Assembly (NCBI RefSeq): GCF_009833085.1
Contig: NZ_QRBZ01000013.1
Location: 1-39,314, forward strand
Source of the DNA: Nitrosomonas oligotropha
GTDB taxonomy: Bacteria; Pseudomonadota; Gammaproteobacteria; Burkholderiales; Nitrosomonadaceae
DNA: 39,314 nucleotides
Direction of reading: 5' to 3'
Each line of letters starts with the position of its first letter. The first letter of the stretch is position 1. A program made the translations under genes and the position numbers. The notes under the pieces were generated by a model. That model saw only the letters and a list, made by a program, of their open reading frames with translations, was not told the origin of the DNA and ran no database searches. Positions 1-9,739 of the stretch are shown piece after piece.

Positions 1-107
1 ATACCCAGAAACCGGGATTAATCGGAATTATGTTTTATGCTTTTTGTATTGAATATGCGCGAATTTTTAAAATTTCGCGGAAAATGAGGCGGGGTCTTGT
101 TTTTTGA

Positions 108-767
108 TTATTTAATTTTTTTCCGTGTTTTTTTCCATGGACTTATGCCCAAAGACTCTAAAGCAGCATGTGTAATTCGAGTTCCCTTCAGCATTGATTT
201 TTTCCACCGCAAACGTACACGTTCCAAGTCATAATAAATTTCACTCATTTTTGTAGAACAACCACCGAATTTCTCGGCTGCTTCTGAAAATAACCCTTCG
301 TCGATGGGGCTTCCCTTGCTGATTTGTTCGCGTATATACAGGTATATTTTTATCTTGTCTTCTTCACTACGCTTTGCTTTGTGTTTGCCTTTATTGGGTT
401 TGCCAAGAACTACATCCCAACTTTTAGCTTCACAACTACTGATTTTTGTATATCCTTGATGGAATGCCTGTGCTGCCCAGTTTGGTAAAACCAGTTTTTC
501 GGTGCAACAAAAATTAATGCATTTCGTCAGTGCATTGAGATCGCCAGCAAGATATTCTTCTTCGTATGCATCGAAAGCAATTTCGTAGATTATCAGACGC
601 TCTTCATCCCCTAGTTGCTCTACATATTTGTTTAATCTATATGCGAATGAATCTGGATTATTCAAAGATTCTTGATAGCTGCTAGCCCCAGCTTCTTCCC
701 TTTTCTTGCGCGGAGTAAACTCAGCTAAAAGCTCATCTAATTCGTCTTCAAGCCGCCTTCTACTCAT
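108..767 (-). CDS. Integrase-coupled protein of unknown function, possible HTH near C-terminus
   Basis: A 219-residue protein whose ATG overlaps the stop of the upstream integrase by four bases (ATGA at 764-767), so the two are probably translationally coupled. I do not recognise a named family. Visible: a charged N-terminus (residues 1-25), an acidic helical stretch around 45-80, three cysteines near 83-88 (C-INF-CC), a W/F-rich segment around 97-105, a basic linker around 122-134 containing the pattern SWD...GKP..GKH, and a segment at about 158-182 (GLFSEAAEKF...MSEIYYDLE) that could fold as a helix-turn-helix. The tail is strongly basic (KKTRKKIK), which suits a nucleic-acid binder. No signal peptide or membrane segment is visible. 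The position suggests an accessory or regulatory factor of the integrative element, but this is inference. The gene looks more AT-rich than the chromosomal core. Confidence 0.75.
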   Translation of the reverse strand: MSRRRLEDELDELLAEFTPRKKREEAGASSYQESLNNPDSFAYRLNKYVEQLGDEERLIIYEIAFDAYEEEYLAGDLNALTKCINFCCTEKLVLPNWAAQAFHQGYTKISSCEAKSWDVVLGKPNKGKHKAKRSEEDKIKIYLYIREQISKGSPIDEGLFSEAAEKFGGCSTKMSEIYYDLERVRLRWKKSMLKGTRITHAALESLGISPWKKTRKKIK

Positions 768-1954
768 TTCGTTCCTTTTATCTTCGCGACGTTGGTAGAC
801 TGCTTCACTCCTGCTGCCGCCAGCATTGCGCCGGTTGCTTTGTTGATTGATTCTCTTACCGGATCAAGGTCAAGCCGTGCATAAATTGCCGTTGTGTTCT
901 GATTCTTGTGATTGAGTGATTTTCCAATGATTGCTAATGAAGCGCCTGTTTTAGCCTGCCAGCTACCCAGCGTTCGCCGCAAATCGTGAATGCGTAGATT
1001 GTCGATTCCTGCACGCTCTAGGATTCGTTTCCAGCCTTTCTTTGGCTCCATTAGATGCCCAGCTTTGCCATTGCCAGGAAAAACGTATTCAGCGCTATCT
1101 AATGACTTCCTGCTCTGCAATATCTCTATTGCTTCAGGTGATAATGCAACAGTTTGAGGTGTGCCATTCTTGGTTACTTCGATTCGCCATTCAGCCCGCT
1201 CGAAATTGATATCCTGCCAACGCATAGCCAGCACATTGGATCGTCTTGCACCGGTCAATAATGACATCAGCACATAGTCCCGGATTGTTTCGTTTTCTTC
1301 TTCTGCTACCGCTTGAAAGAATCGAGGTAATTCGTCGGATTGCAGAAAGCGGTCACGGGATTGTTCGGGAAATTTTGCTATTCCGTGAGCTGGGTTCTCG
1401 CCTTTCCATATTCGCCACTCATTGATTGCTTTGTTGAACATGACGTGCAGTAATTTAAGAACAATATTCGCGGTTACTTGGCCATTGCTACGACCTATCT
1501 TCTTGTGAAGTCGATCAACTTCTTCATGTTTGATAGATGATAGCTTTCGATTTCCAAGTTTTGACAAATAAAGCCGATATGTCGCTTTCGGCTTATCTGG
1601 ACGTTTATTGAAAACTGCGCACCTATCCATATATTCTTCAAATAATTCATCCAGCGTCATTTCTTTCCTTGCTTCTCGAAGCAAATCAGCAGGATTCTTA
1701 CCCTCAGCAATATCGTGGACTAACTCCAATGTCTTGCGCCTTGCCTGTTCGATCGTCATATCTGGATAACGTCCAAGAGTAATACGCTGAGGATTGCCTC
1801 CCCTAATCCGTCTATTGATGAAAAAGGTTTTTACGCTAGTCACGCGCAGCTGTAATCCCGATATTTTCGTATCGTGATAAATATTGCGCTTACCTGTTTC
1901 CGGCATCGGCAGTGCATCAATAATTGCTTTAGTGAAATTGATTTTGTTTTCCAT
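764..1954 (-). CDS. P4-type tyrosine integrase
   Basis: Site-specific tyrosine recombinase, 396 residues, normal length for the P4/phage-like integrases of genomic islands. The N-terminal arm-binding domain (about 5-90; TLGRYPDMTIEQAR near 59-72) is the DUF4102 type. A SAM-like core-binding domain covers about 98-185. The catalytic domain follows with R237 (TGARRSN), H323-x-x-R326 (IHDLRR), H349 (LNH) and the nucleophile Y358 (TTAIYARL), so the enzyme looks intact. The ATG at 1954 has a near-perfect Shine-Dalgarno (GGAGGTGAT) just upstream. It lies about 150 bases from the tRNA-Arg fragment at 2106-2150 and is transcribed away from it into the element. It probably catalyses integration and excision at that tRNA. 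Confidence 0.95.
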   Translation of the reverse strand: MENKINFTKAIIDALPMPETGKRNIYHDTKISGLQLRVTSVKTFFINRRIRGGNPQRITLGRYPDMTIEQARRKTLELVHDIAEGKNPADLLREARKEMTLDELFEEYMDRCAVFNKRPDKPKATYRLYLSKLGNRKLSSIKHEEVDRLHKKIGRSNGQVTANIVLKLLHVMFNKAINEWRIWKGENPAHGIAKFPEQSRDRFLQSDELPRFFQAVAEEENETIRDYVLMSLLTGARRSNVLAMRWQDINFERAEWRIEVTKNGTPQTVALSPEAIEILQSRKSLDSAEYVFPGNGKAGHLMEPKKGWKRILERAGIDNLRIHDLRRTLGSWQAKTGASLAIIGKSLNHKNQNTTAIYARLDLDPVRESINKATGAMLAAAGVKQSTNVAKIKGTK

Positions 1955-1967
1955 ATCACCTCCATTG

Positions 1968-1986
1968 GTGCCACGCCAGTGCCACG
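1968..1986. repeat. Two GTGCCACG direct repeats, 11-bp period, upstream of the integrase
   Basis: GTGCCACG occurs at 1968-1975 and again at 1979-1986, an 11-bp period that puts both copies on the same DNA face. They sit 14 bases upstream of the integrase start. Tyrosine integrases have N-terminal domains that bind repeated arm sites in attP; paired repeats here suit arm sites or an autoregulatory operator. Role is inferred. Confidence 0.5.
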
Positions 1987-2105
1987 TTGCAGATCAAATT
2001 TTATTAATTTTGGTGAGATATCGTTAATACAGCATTAGTGTAACATACTGTTTAATATACTCACATTAACATTGGCAAACCAGTGAGAATGAGGAGGCTT
2101 TGAAA

Positions 2106-2150
2106 CTCCTAAGGGGTAGGTCGCACGTTCGATTCGTGTTCAGGGCGCCA
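2106..2150 (+). other. Attachment-site scar: 3' half of a tRNA-Arg(CCU) gene
   Basis: The 45 bases read as the 3' part of a tRNA: anticodon loop CTCCTAA (anticodon CCT), the 3' anticodon-stem strand GGGGT, variable bases AGGTC, a T-arm GCACG-TTCGATT-CGTGT that pairs, then acceptor strand TCAGGGC, discriminator G and CCA. The bases before it (TTTGAAA) cannot pair with GGGGT and there is no D-arm, so the 5' half is missing. Identity starting at the anticodon loop and ending at CCA is the usual shape of an att core left by a tRNA-targeting tyrosine integrase. The regenerated whole tRNA should lie left of the window at the other end of the element. The rest of the 1955-2337 gap holds integrase upstream sequence and the hairpin at 2224-2262, and no gene. 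Confidence 0.75.
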
Positions 2151-2223
2151 TGAACAACGCATAATAAAAAATGCGTCCTAAGCGACGGGGACAATTATAT
2201 CCGGTTAGCTGACGCGCAATTAG

Positions 2224-2262
2224 ACTGTGCCAATCGCCATTTAGCTAGCGCATCGGCACAGT
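2224..2262. terminator. Hairpin downstream of pilU, possible terminator
   Basis: ACTGTGCC at 2224-2231 pairs perfectly with GGCACAGT at 2255-2262, and flanking bases (CGCAAT... and ...ATTGCG) extend the symmetry imperfectly. It lies just past the pilU stop on the minus strand. No T-run follows on either strand, so it would be a Rho-type or RNA-stabilising hairpin rather than a classical intrinsic terminator. Confidence 0.3.
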
Positions 2263-2337
2263 TTAGTGGATTGCGGTGGTAAAAGAAGAAGTAGATTAAC
2301 AGAACAGATTCAGAATCACGAATTTCGCGCTATGTTC

Positions 2338-3474
2338 CTACGTGATCGCCAGGTGCGCAATGCCCGAATTGAGGTCCTGCGATTTGGCTTCAGCGCCTTC
2401 CAGTTTAATTTGCAGGCGCAGCTCATTCATTGAATCCGCGTTGCGCAGCGCGTCTTCGTAACTGATTTTTCCCGCTTCATACAGCTCAAATAGCGCCATG
2501 TCGAAGGTCTGCATGCCAAGTTCGCAGGATTTTTTCATGATGTCTTTGATCTCGTGAACATTTCCTTTGAAAATCAAATCCGCGATCAGGGGCGAATTAA
2601 GCAGCACTTCGATCGCGGCAACCCGGCCTTTGCCGTCCTTGGCCGGTATTAACCGTTGTGCAACGAGGGATCGCAAATTCAGCGATAAATCCATCAGCAA
2701 CTGTGCCCGGCGTTCTTCCGGGAAGAAATTGATGATCCGATCCAGTGCCTGATTGGCGCTGTTGGCGTGCAGCGTACCCATGCACAAATGACCTGTTTCG
2801 GCGAAGGCAATCGCATGCTCCATGGTTTCACGGTCACGGATCTCGCCGATGAGAATGGCGTCCGGCGCTTGCCGCAAGGTGTTTTTCAGCGCCGCTTCCC
2901 AGGATTCGGTATCGACACCGACTTCGCGTTGCGTAATGACGCAGTTGATATGTTCGTGCACATATTCGACTGGGTCTTCGATGGTGATGATGTGGCCGTA
3001 GCTGTTTTTATTGCGATGTCCGATCAGTGCGGCCATGGATGTGGATTTTCCAGAACCGGTGCCGCCGACAAAAATGACCAATCCACGTTTGCTCATCACC
3101 ACTTCTTTCAGCACTTGCGGCAACCCCAAGTCGTCAAATTCCGGGATTTTGGTGGTGATGGTACGCAACACCAAACCAACCCTTTGCTGCTGCACAAAGG
3201 CATTAACCCGGAACCGCCCGATCCCGGCGGGACTGATTGCGAAGTTGCATTCTTTGGTGGCATCGAACTCGGCCGCCTGTTTGTCGTTCATGATCGCGCG
3301 CGCAAGCATTTCAGTATGTTGCATGCTCAGGGATTGTTGCGACACCGGTGTCATTTTTCCGTCAATTTTCATCGCCGGTGGAAAACCGGCGGTAATAAAC
3401 AAATCGGAGGCTTTCTTGCTGAGCATTAAGCGCAGTAAATCCGACATAAATTTCGATGCTTGTTCCTTATCCAT
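2338..3474 (-). CDS. pilU: Type IV pilus retraction ATPase PilU
   Basis: Cytoplasmic hexameric ATPase of the PilT/PilU family that assists pilus retraction in twitching motility. The 378 residues show the PAS-like N-domain (SKKASDLFITAGFPP), Walker A (GGTGSGKST, about 137-145), the Asp box (TIEDPVEYVHE), Walker B with IGEIRD, and the His box (GTLHANSA). The longer acidic C-terminal tail after the core, absent from PilT, and the divergent Walker A (GGTG rather than GPTG) point to PilU. A good ribosome site (GGGAG) precedes the ATG. The gene follows pilT by 38 bases on the same strand, the usual pilTU order. Stop is at 2338, with chromosomal sequence then running into the tRNA-Arg scar. Confidence 0.93.
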   Translation of the reverse strand: MDKEQASKFMSDLLRLMLSKKASDLFITAGFPPAMKIDGKMTPVSQQSLSMQHTEMLARAIMNDKQAAEFDATKECNFAISPAGIGRFRVNAFVQQQRVGLVLRTITTKIPEFDDLGLPQVLKEVVMSKRGLVIFVGGTGSGKSTSMAALIGHRNKNSYGHIITIEDPVEYVHEHINCVITQREVGVDTESWEAALKNTLRQAPDAILIGEIRDRETMEHAIAFAETGHLCMGTLHANSANQALDRIINFFPEERRAQLLMDLSLNLRSLVAQRLIPAKDGKGRVAAIEVLLNSPLIADLIFKGNVHEIKDIMKKSCELGMQTFDMALFELYEAGKISYEDALRNADSMNELRLQIKLEGAEAKSQDLNSGIAHLAIT

Positions 3475-3512
3475 AACACACTCCCGGAATTCAACTCAAC
3501 TGGATTGGCCGA

Positions 3513-4556
3513 TCAGCCTCTGAAATTATCTTTATTCATCGCTTGCGTCCTGGCTTCGGCCATTGAAATCACGCCGCGCTTCACCAGGTCGGTCAAATTC
3601 TGATCCAACGTTTGCATGCCGGCATTCTGGCCCGTCTGAATCGCCGAATACATTTGCGCGACCTTACCTTCCCGTATCAGGTTGCGGATTGCCGGTGTGC
3701 CAATCATGATCTCATGCGCCGCCACGCGGCTTTTGCCATCCTTGGTTCGCAACAATGCTTGAGAAATTACCGCGCGTAACGATTCGGACAGCATCGCACG
3801 AATCATTTCCTTCTCTTCGGCAGGGAAAACATCGATGATACGATCAATCGTTTTAGCGGCGGAACTGGTATGCAATGTGCCGAAAACCAAATGACCGGTC
3901 TCGGCCGCCGTCATCGCCAAACGGATAGTTTCCAGGTCACGTAACTCACCGACCAGAATAATATCCGGGTCTTCACGCAAGGCTGAGCGCAAGGCATTCG
4001 AGAAACTCAGGGTATCCCTTCCCACCTCACGCTGATTAATCAGGCATTTTTTGCTTTCATGCACAAATTCAATGGGATCTTCAAGGGTCAGGATATGTCC
4101 GTAATCATTTTCGTTGATATCGTTGATCATCGCCGCCAATGTGGTCGACTTGCCTGAGCCGGTGGGACCTGTCACCAAAACCACCCCGCGCGGTTGCTTG
4201 GCAATTTCCGCAAATATTTTGGGCGCTTTAATATCTTCCAGGCTCAATACTTTTGACGGAATCGTCCGCATCACTGCGGCGGCGCCGCGCTGGGTATTGA
4301 AGGCATTGACACGAAATCGGGCGAGATTCGGCACCGCAAAAGAGAAATCACACTCCAGGTGCTCTTCATAAAATTTTCGCTGACCGTCGTTCATAATGTC
4401 GTACACCATCGCGTGTACTTCCTTATGCCCCATCTCCGGCAGATTGATACGGCGGATCTCGCCATGCACCCGGATCAGGGGCGGCATTCCGGCCGATAAG
4501 TGCAAATCCGAAGCGCTATTTTTAACGACAAATGCAAGCAGTTCTACTATATTCAT
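3513..4556 (-). CDS. pilT: Type IV pilus retraction motor PilT
   Basis: Hexameric ATPase that depolymerises the pilus during retraction. I place the start at 4556 (MNIVELLAF, 347 residues) because it matches the canonical PilT N-terminus and has GAGGG seven bases upstream; an open extension to 4643 lacks both. Visible: N-terminal motif NSASDLHLSAGMPP, Walker A GPTGSGKST (130-138), Asp box TLEDPIEFVHE, Walker B region ILVGELRD, His box GTLHTSSA, and the C-terminal AIRNLIREGK motif that PilT proteins need for retraction. It leads pilU in a two-gene unit and follows an EAL-HDOD protein after a 184-base gap (4557-4740). Length and motifs are typical. Confidence 0.96.
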   Translation of the reverse strand: MNIVELLAFVVKNSASDLHLSAGMPPLIRVHGEIRRINLPEMGHKEVHAMVYDIMNDGQRKFYEEHLECDFSFAVPNLARFRVNAFNTQRGAAAVMRTIPSKVLSLEDIKAPKIFAEIAKQPRGVVLVTGPTGSGKSTTLAAMINDINENDYGHILTLEDPIEFVHESKKCLINQREVGRDTLSFSNALRSALREDPDIILVGELRDLETIRLAMTAAETGHLVFGTLHTSSAAKTIDRIIDVFPAEEKEMIRAMLSESLRAVISQALLRTKDGKSRVAAHEIMIGTPAIRNLIREGKVAQMYSAIQTGQNAGMQTLDQNLTDLVKRGVISMAEARTQAMNKDNFRG

Positions 4557-4740
4557 AGTGACACCCTCTTGTGACAATGCAAAATGTAACGCGAAACATT
4601 TGAATAAGAATTGACCGCCCGTAAGGATCAGAACCTGAATCAACCCGCTTGTTAACGGATGGGGTCAATAAAAAATTGAATGTGGCTGGTTAGAAATTCA
4701 GGCTTCTTCAGGTCAACGGCCATCAGCATTCCGTCGGTTT

Positions 4741-5982
4741 CTATGCCGTCTGATTGACGGCATCAGTGATCCGGTGAGCCCAGGCTGTGGCTTCCAGTTC
4801 CAGCCGGATGAACTCTTCCATGCTGAGAAATCCCAGTTCCGGCAGCATCGACAAAACTATTTCGGATTCACCTTTTTCATACGCTTCGATCAATGCAAGT
4901 TGATATCCTAGCGATCCGCGGCGGGTCAGCAAGGCTTCGCTCATGTCTTTTTGAATACTGAGGGTGCCGACGAGCTCGGACATCTCGATCCCCAGCAACG
5001 TATCCAGCAATGACAAAACACCTACCATAAACGCGCGATCCTGATGGTTCTTATCATGCGGGCGATCCGCGATGGCAATCGACTCCAGTAATTTGCCTCG
5101 CACGGTTGCTGTTTGCATCAACGCATCGGAAGTGCCGCCGTCCCTTTGTTTGGCGGCGTAGAGCAGAATCTGCACCCAGCGTTGCAGCTGTTTACGGCCC
5201 AGAATCATGATGGCCCGTTTGATCGAGTTAATCGTGCTCGGCAAGCCGTTGGCAGCCGAATTCACCATGCGCAGCAGGTTATAGCTCAATCCGGGCTGAT
5301 ATTTGAGTTCGTTTTCAATGTCACCCACTTCACTGTCCCTGACCACCAGCAACAAAAGTTTCAACAAGGATAGTTTGGATGGATCGATCCGTTTTCCCGA
5401 AATAATCTCCGGTTTTGCAAAATAGAACCCTTGCAGCATTTGAAAATTCAGCGCGATGCAGTTTCTGGCGATCTCCTGGCTCTCAACTTTCTCGGCTAAC
5501 AGCAGCACCGGCCAGCGCCTTAGTCTCTTTACCAGACTCAGCAAATCCTGCTGGCTCAGTGCCGTAATATTGATCTTCACTACATTGATGAGCGGCATGA
5601 TGCGATCAAATCGCGCATCCAGGTGGGTCACATTGGAAAGTGCCAGCTGATAGCCCTTTTGCTTTAGAAAGGAACAGCGTTGAATGATCTCATCGTTAAT
5701 ATCCACGCTTCTTAAAATTTCCAGCACGACATGTTTTTTCGGGAGCATGCAAATGGTATCGTTAAGCAGCAACTTGTCATCCACTTTGATAAAACCGCGC
5801 CGCTTACCGATGACATTCTCTATCCCCAGCTGCCCATAGGTATCGATGATGACATTCGCGGAAGCTGCGGAGTTATCGGTTATCGTAACGACATTGTGTT
5901 GATCGGAGCGAAATAAAAGCTCATATGCCACCAAATTTTGTTTGTTATCAAGGATCGGCAATCTGCCTAGATAAACTTCCAT
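4741..5982 (-). CDS. EAL-HDOD signalling protein with degenerate EAL domain
   Basis: 413 residues: an N-terminal EAL-like domain (about 1-195) followed by an HDOD domain (about 200-400), the YuxH-type arrangement. The EAL signature appears as YELLFRS and most metal-binding residues of active c-di-GMP phosphodiesterases are absent (for example KINITAL where a KIDxxF-type motif is expected), so hydrolysis is unlikely; the domain may bind a nucleotide or a partner. The HDOD part carries the YNLLRMVNSAANGLPSTINSIKRAIMILG signature split across about 234-263. AGGAGAT lies just before the ATG. It sits between a stand-alone HDOD gene and pilTU, all on the minus strand, which suggests a role in controlling twitching or surface behaviour. 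That link is inference from position. Confidence 0.88.
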   Translation of the reverse strand: MEVYLGRLPILDNKQNLVAYELLFRSDQHNVVTITDNSAASANVIIDTYGQLGIENVIGKRRGFIKVDDKLLLNDTICMLPKKHVVLEILRSVDINDEIIQRCSFLKQKGYQLALSNVTHLDARFDRIMPLINVVKINITALSQQDLLSLVKRLRRWPVLLLAEKVESQEIARNCIALNFQMLQGFYFAKPEIISGKRIDPSKLSLLKLLLLVVRDSEVGDIENELKYQPGLSYNLLRMVNSAANGLPSTINSIKRAIMILGRKQLQRWVQILLYAAKQRDGGTSDALMQTATVRGKLLESIAIADRPHDKNHQDRAFMVGVLSLLDTLLGIEMSELVGTLSIQKDMSEALLTRRGSLGYQLALIEAYEKGESEIVLSMLPELGFLSMEEFIRLELEATAWAHRITDAVNQTA

Positions 5983-6118
5983 CCCATCTCCTGTAACTTT
6001 ACGCTGTCCTGCTGATTTTTATTTATCGTCCCGGATAGGATCAACTTGAGCTTTTGTTTATTGGGAATAACATGATGAAATAATTGAATTAAGATGACAC
6101 CTTACAATGCCACGATCA

Positions 6119-6964
6119 TTAGCGTATGGCGTTGAATACTTCGATGACTTGCAGTTTCGCCACCGTCATTACCGATTCAACAATTTCAGCCGATAAACCC
6201 AGAAAACTCCAAGCCTGAAGTGCGCGATCGGAGATGGTTTCTTCGTGCTCTACCGGTTGATTGGTACAAGGTTGAATATAACTGGCGATATTGACTGCCG
6301 CACACAATGTGCTGGCGTCATACTGGAATTCCTTTTCTTGCATCGGATTGAATTGATACTCGACCATCTTGCAGATATTGACCGGTAATTTCCATTGTTT
6401 CAGCAGTTCGGCGCCTAGTTGCGCATGGGTGAAACCGAAGATCTTGCGTTCCGCCTGGATTGCCGCATCCTCGCCCTGATTCATGCAGCTCAACACTTGC
6501 GCCGATTCCTTCGGATATTGGCTGAAAAGAATTAACCGCCCCACGCCATGCAACAATCCGGCGATAAAAAAACGCTCCCGGCTGTCGACACTGGAAGCCA
6601 ATAGGCGCGCGGTAACGCCACAAGTGATACTGTGATTCCAGAAGGTATCCATGTCCACCAACTCAGGTGGAATATCCTTGAATGTAGAAGTCACGGATGT
6701 GGCCAGAACCAGATTGCGCAGTTCTTTGTGCCCGATAATGGCAATCGCTTTTAATACGGTTTCCACTTTCCCGGAAAAACCAAAATAGCTGCTATTGGCA
6801 AATTTCAATATCTTTGCCGTCAATGCGGGGTCGCTTGCAATAACACGCTCCAGCTCAGTATTGGTTGCTTCTCCGGAGTCGATCAGGTCATTCACTCGAA
6901 CCACAACATCAGGCAAGGAAAAAATTGAGCGAACGTTAGTCACTATCGTGCGTGGATCATCCAT
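6119..6964 (-). CDS. HDOD domain signalling protein
   Basis: 281 residues, almost entirely one HDOD domain: VIASDPALTAKILKFANSS near residues 42-60 and the helix around AIAIIGHKELRNLVLA. The site where true HD phosphohydrolases have His-Asp reads LLHGVGRL, so the Asp is Gly and metal-dependent hydrolysis is unlikely, as is usual for HDOD. Such proteins act as signalling scaffolds in motility, biofilm and stress pathways. It is first in the minus-strand series HDOD, EAL-HDOD, pilT, pilU, with a 136-base gap before the next gene, so it may have its own or a shared promoter. No partner kinase is visible in the window. Substrate or partner is unknown. Confidence 0.88.
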   Translation of the reverse strand: MDDPRTIVTNVRSIFSLPDVVVRVNDLIDSGEATNTELERVIASDPALTAKILKFANSSYFGFSGKVETVLKAIAIIGHKELRNLVLATSVTSTFKDIPPELVDMDTFWNHSITCGVTARLLASSVDSRERFFIAGLLHGVGRLILFSQYPKESAQVLSCMNQGEDAAIQAERKIFGFTHAQLGAELLKQWKLPVNICKMVEYQFNPMQEKEFQYDASTLCAAVNIASYIQPCTNQPVEHEETISDRALQAWSFLGLSAEIVESVMTVAKLQVIEVFNAIR

Positions 6965-7123
6965 TCAGGTCTCTGTTAAGAAAAAATAAAAAGGGGTCTT
7001 AGGAAGTTAAACACTTACTAAGATTAAACTAAAACCGGAAGGGGTACGCTGACGATTAAACGGGGAAAACTATCGGATTTCGTCGGGAAGGATCAGTGGA
7101 ACGGGAAGCGTATTGCGGATACT

Positions 7124-8429
<1,306 letters not shown>

Positions 8430-8434
8430 AAATT

Positions 8435-9739
8435 TTATTCGATCGCACCCACGATCACAGTCACCATACCATCAGGCTGAATCCGGCGCTGAAATGCCTG
8501 CCGGATCTGTTCGGTGGTAACCGCTTCAACGGCTTCCAGATAATCCGTCAAATAAGTCAGTGGTAAACGATAAAAACCGATCACGGACAGAAAGCCCAAT
8601 ATCTTGCTATTGCTGTCGATACGAAGCGGGAAACCGCCGATAATATTTTGCTTCGCCGCCGTTAATTCATCCTCGGTCGGACCTTGAGCGACAAAATCTT
8701 TCAGCACTTGGTGCGTCAAAGCCAATGCTTCTTCCGATTGTTCCTTTTTGGTTTGCAAACCGATTTGAAACGGCCCTTGCTCCTGATAAGGAGAGAAGAA
8801 ACTATACACACTGTAAGCCAAGCCGCGCTTCTGGCGAATCTCTTCCATCAGGCGTGAAACAAATCCGCCGCCGCCCAGAATGTGGTTACCAACCAGCAGG
8901 GGAAAATAATCCGGATCGCTGCGCCGCAGTCCCGGATAGGCCAACTGGATATGACTCTGCGTGGCAGGATGGGGAATCCTTTTTATCCCCGCCGCCGGGA
9001 TTGATACCGGCGCAATCCCGGTCTTCGCGCCATCGGCAGGTAAATTGCCGGTGAGCGATTCGGCAAGTGCTGCCGCATCAAGCCGGGTGATATCGCCCAT
9101 GATGGCGATGACGGCATTCTTGGCGGCATAATAAGAGCGGTAAAAAGTCAGCAGATCCGCACGCTGCAACCGGCTCAACGTCTCAATCTCACCCATTTCA
9201 TTGAATCCGTAAGGATGATCGCCATACAGCATTTTCATCAATTCACGATCGCCGATGTAATCCGGTTTGGTGCTGGATTCTTTGATACTGGCAATGATCC
9301 GGGCTTTTTCCCGCGCCACAACATCTTGCGGAAATTCCGGTTGTTGAATAATCCGCGCCAATATATCGAGCGCCTGCTTGCGTTCCCGCTCACTGCTCAA
9401 GGTGCGCAAGGCAATACCGGCACGATCGCGGTCGAAATGGTTCTTCAGCTGCGCGCCGACATCGGCCAGCGCTGTCGCAATCTGATCTTCCGTCAGGCCG
9501 CCCGCGCCAAGACTCAGCATATGCTGCACCAGACTGGCGCGGCCGGATTGAGCGGCGCTATCCATGCCGCTACCGGCGGCGAATTCAACGCTGATATCCA
9601 ATATGGGCAAGTCATGATTCTCGACAAAATACACGCGCGCGCCGGAAGCTGTTTGCCAGTATTGGATCGGCAATGTGGCCCAGGCCCATTGCGCGTAAAG
9701 ACTGAACAACACAATAAAAATGAATCGTTTTATTTGCAC
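8435..9739 (-). CDS. M16 peptidase-like protein, zinc site lost (non-catalytic subunit)
   Basis: 434 residues with a signal peptide (about 1-21), so periplasmic. The fold is that of M16 peptidases, but the HxxEH zinc motif is replaced: the aligned stretch GRASLVQHM has Ser69, Gln72 and His73, so no hydrolysis is expected. The C-terminal half keeps the Arg/Tyr region (RQKRGLAYSVYSFF) that non-catalytic partners supply to the active subunit of heterodimeric M16B enzymes. Its likely partner is the intact HxxEH protein encoded at 33548-34948, about 24 kb away; such pairs are normally adjacent. The start is GTG at 9739 with GGGAGG seven bases upstream. It leads into rsmD-coaD. Confidence 0.9.
   Translation of the reverse strand: MQIKRFIFIVLFSLYAQWAWATLPIQYWQTASGARVYFVENHDLPILDISVEFAAGSGMDSAAQSGRASLVQHMLSLGAGGLTEDQIATALADVGAQLKNHFDRDRAGIALRTLSSERERKQALDILARIIQQPEFPQDVVAREKARIIASIKESSTKPDYIGDRELMKMLYGDHPYGFNEMGEIETLSRLQRADLLTFYRSYYAAKNAVIAIMGDITRLDAAALAESLTGNLPADGAKTGIAPVSIPAAGIKRIPHPATQSHIQLAYPGLRRSDPDYFPLLVGNHILGGGGFVSRLMEEIRQKRGLAYSVYSFFSPYQEQGPFQIGLQTKKEQSEEALALTHQVLKDFVAQGPTEDELTAAKQNIIGGFPLRIDSNSKILGFLSVIGFYRLPLTYLTDYLEAVEAVTTEQIRQAFQRRIQPDGMVTVIVGAIE

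Noticed and set aside
2767..3429. 220-codon open frame antisense to pilU
   Set aside because: Lies wholly opposite pilU, composition is that of a reverse frame, and no ribosome site is present.
4557..4643. N-terminal extension of PilT to 4643
   Set aside because: Residues not seen in PilT proteins, while the internal ATG has both a good ribosome site and the canonical N-terminus.
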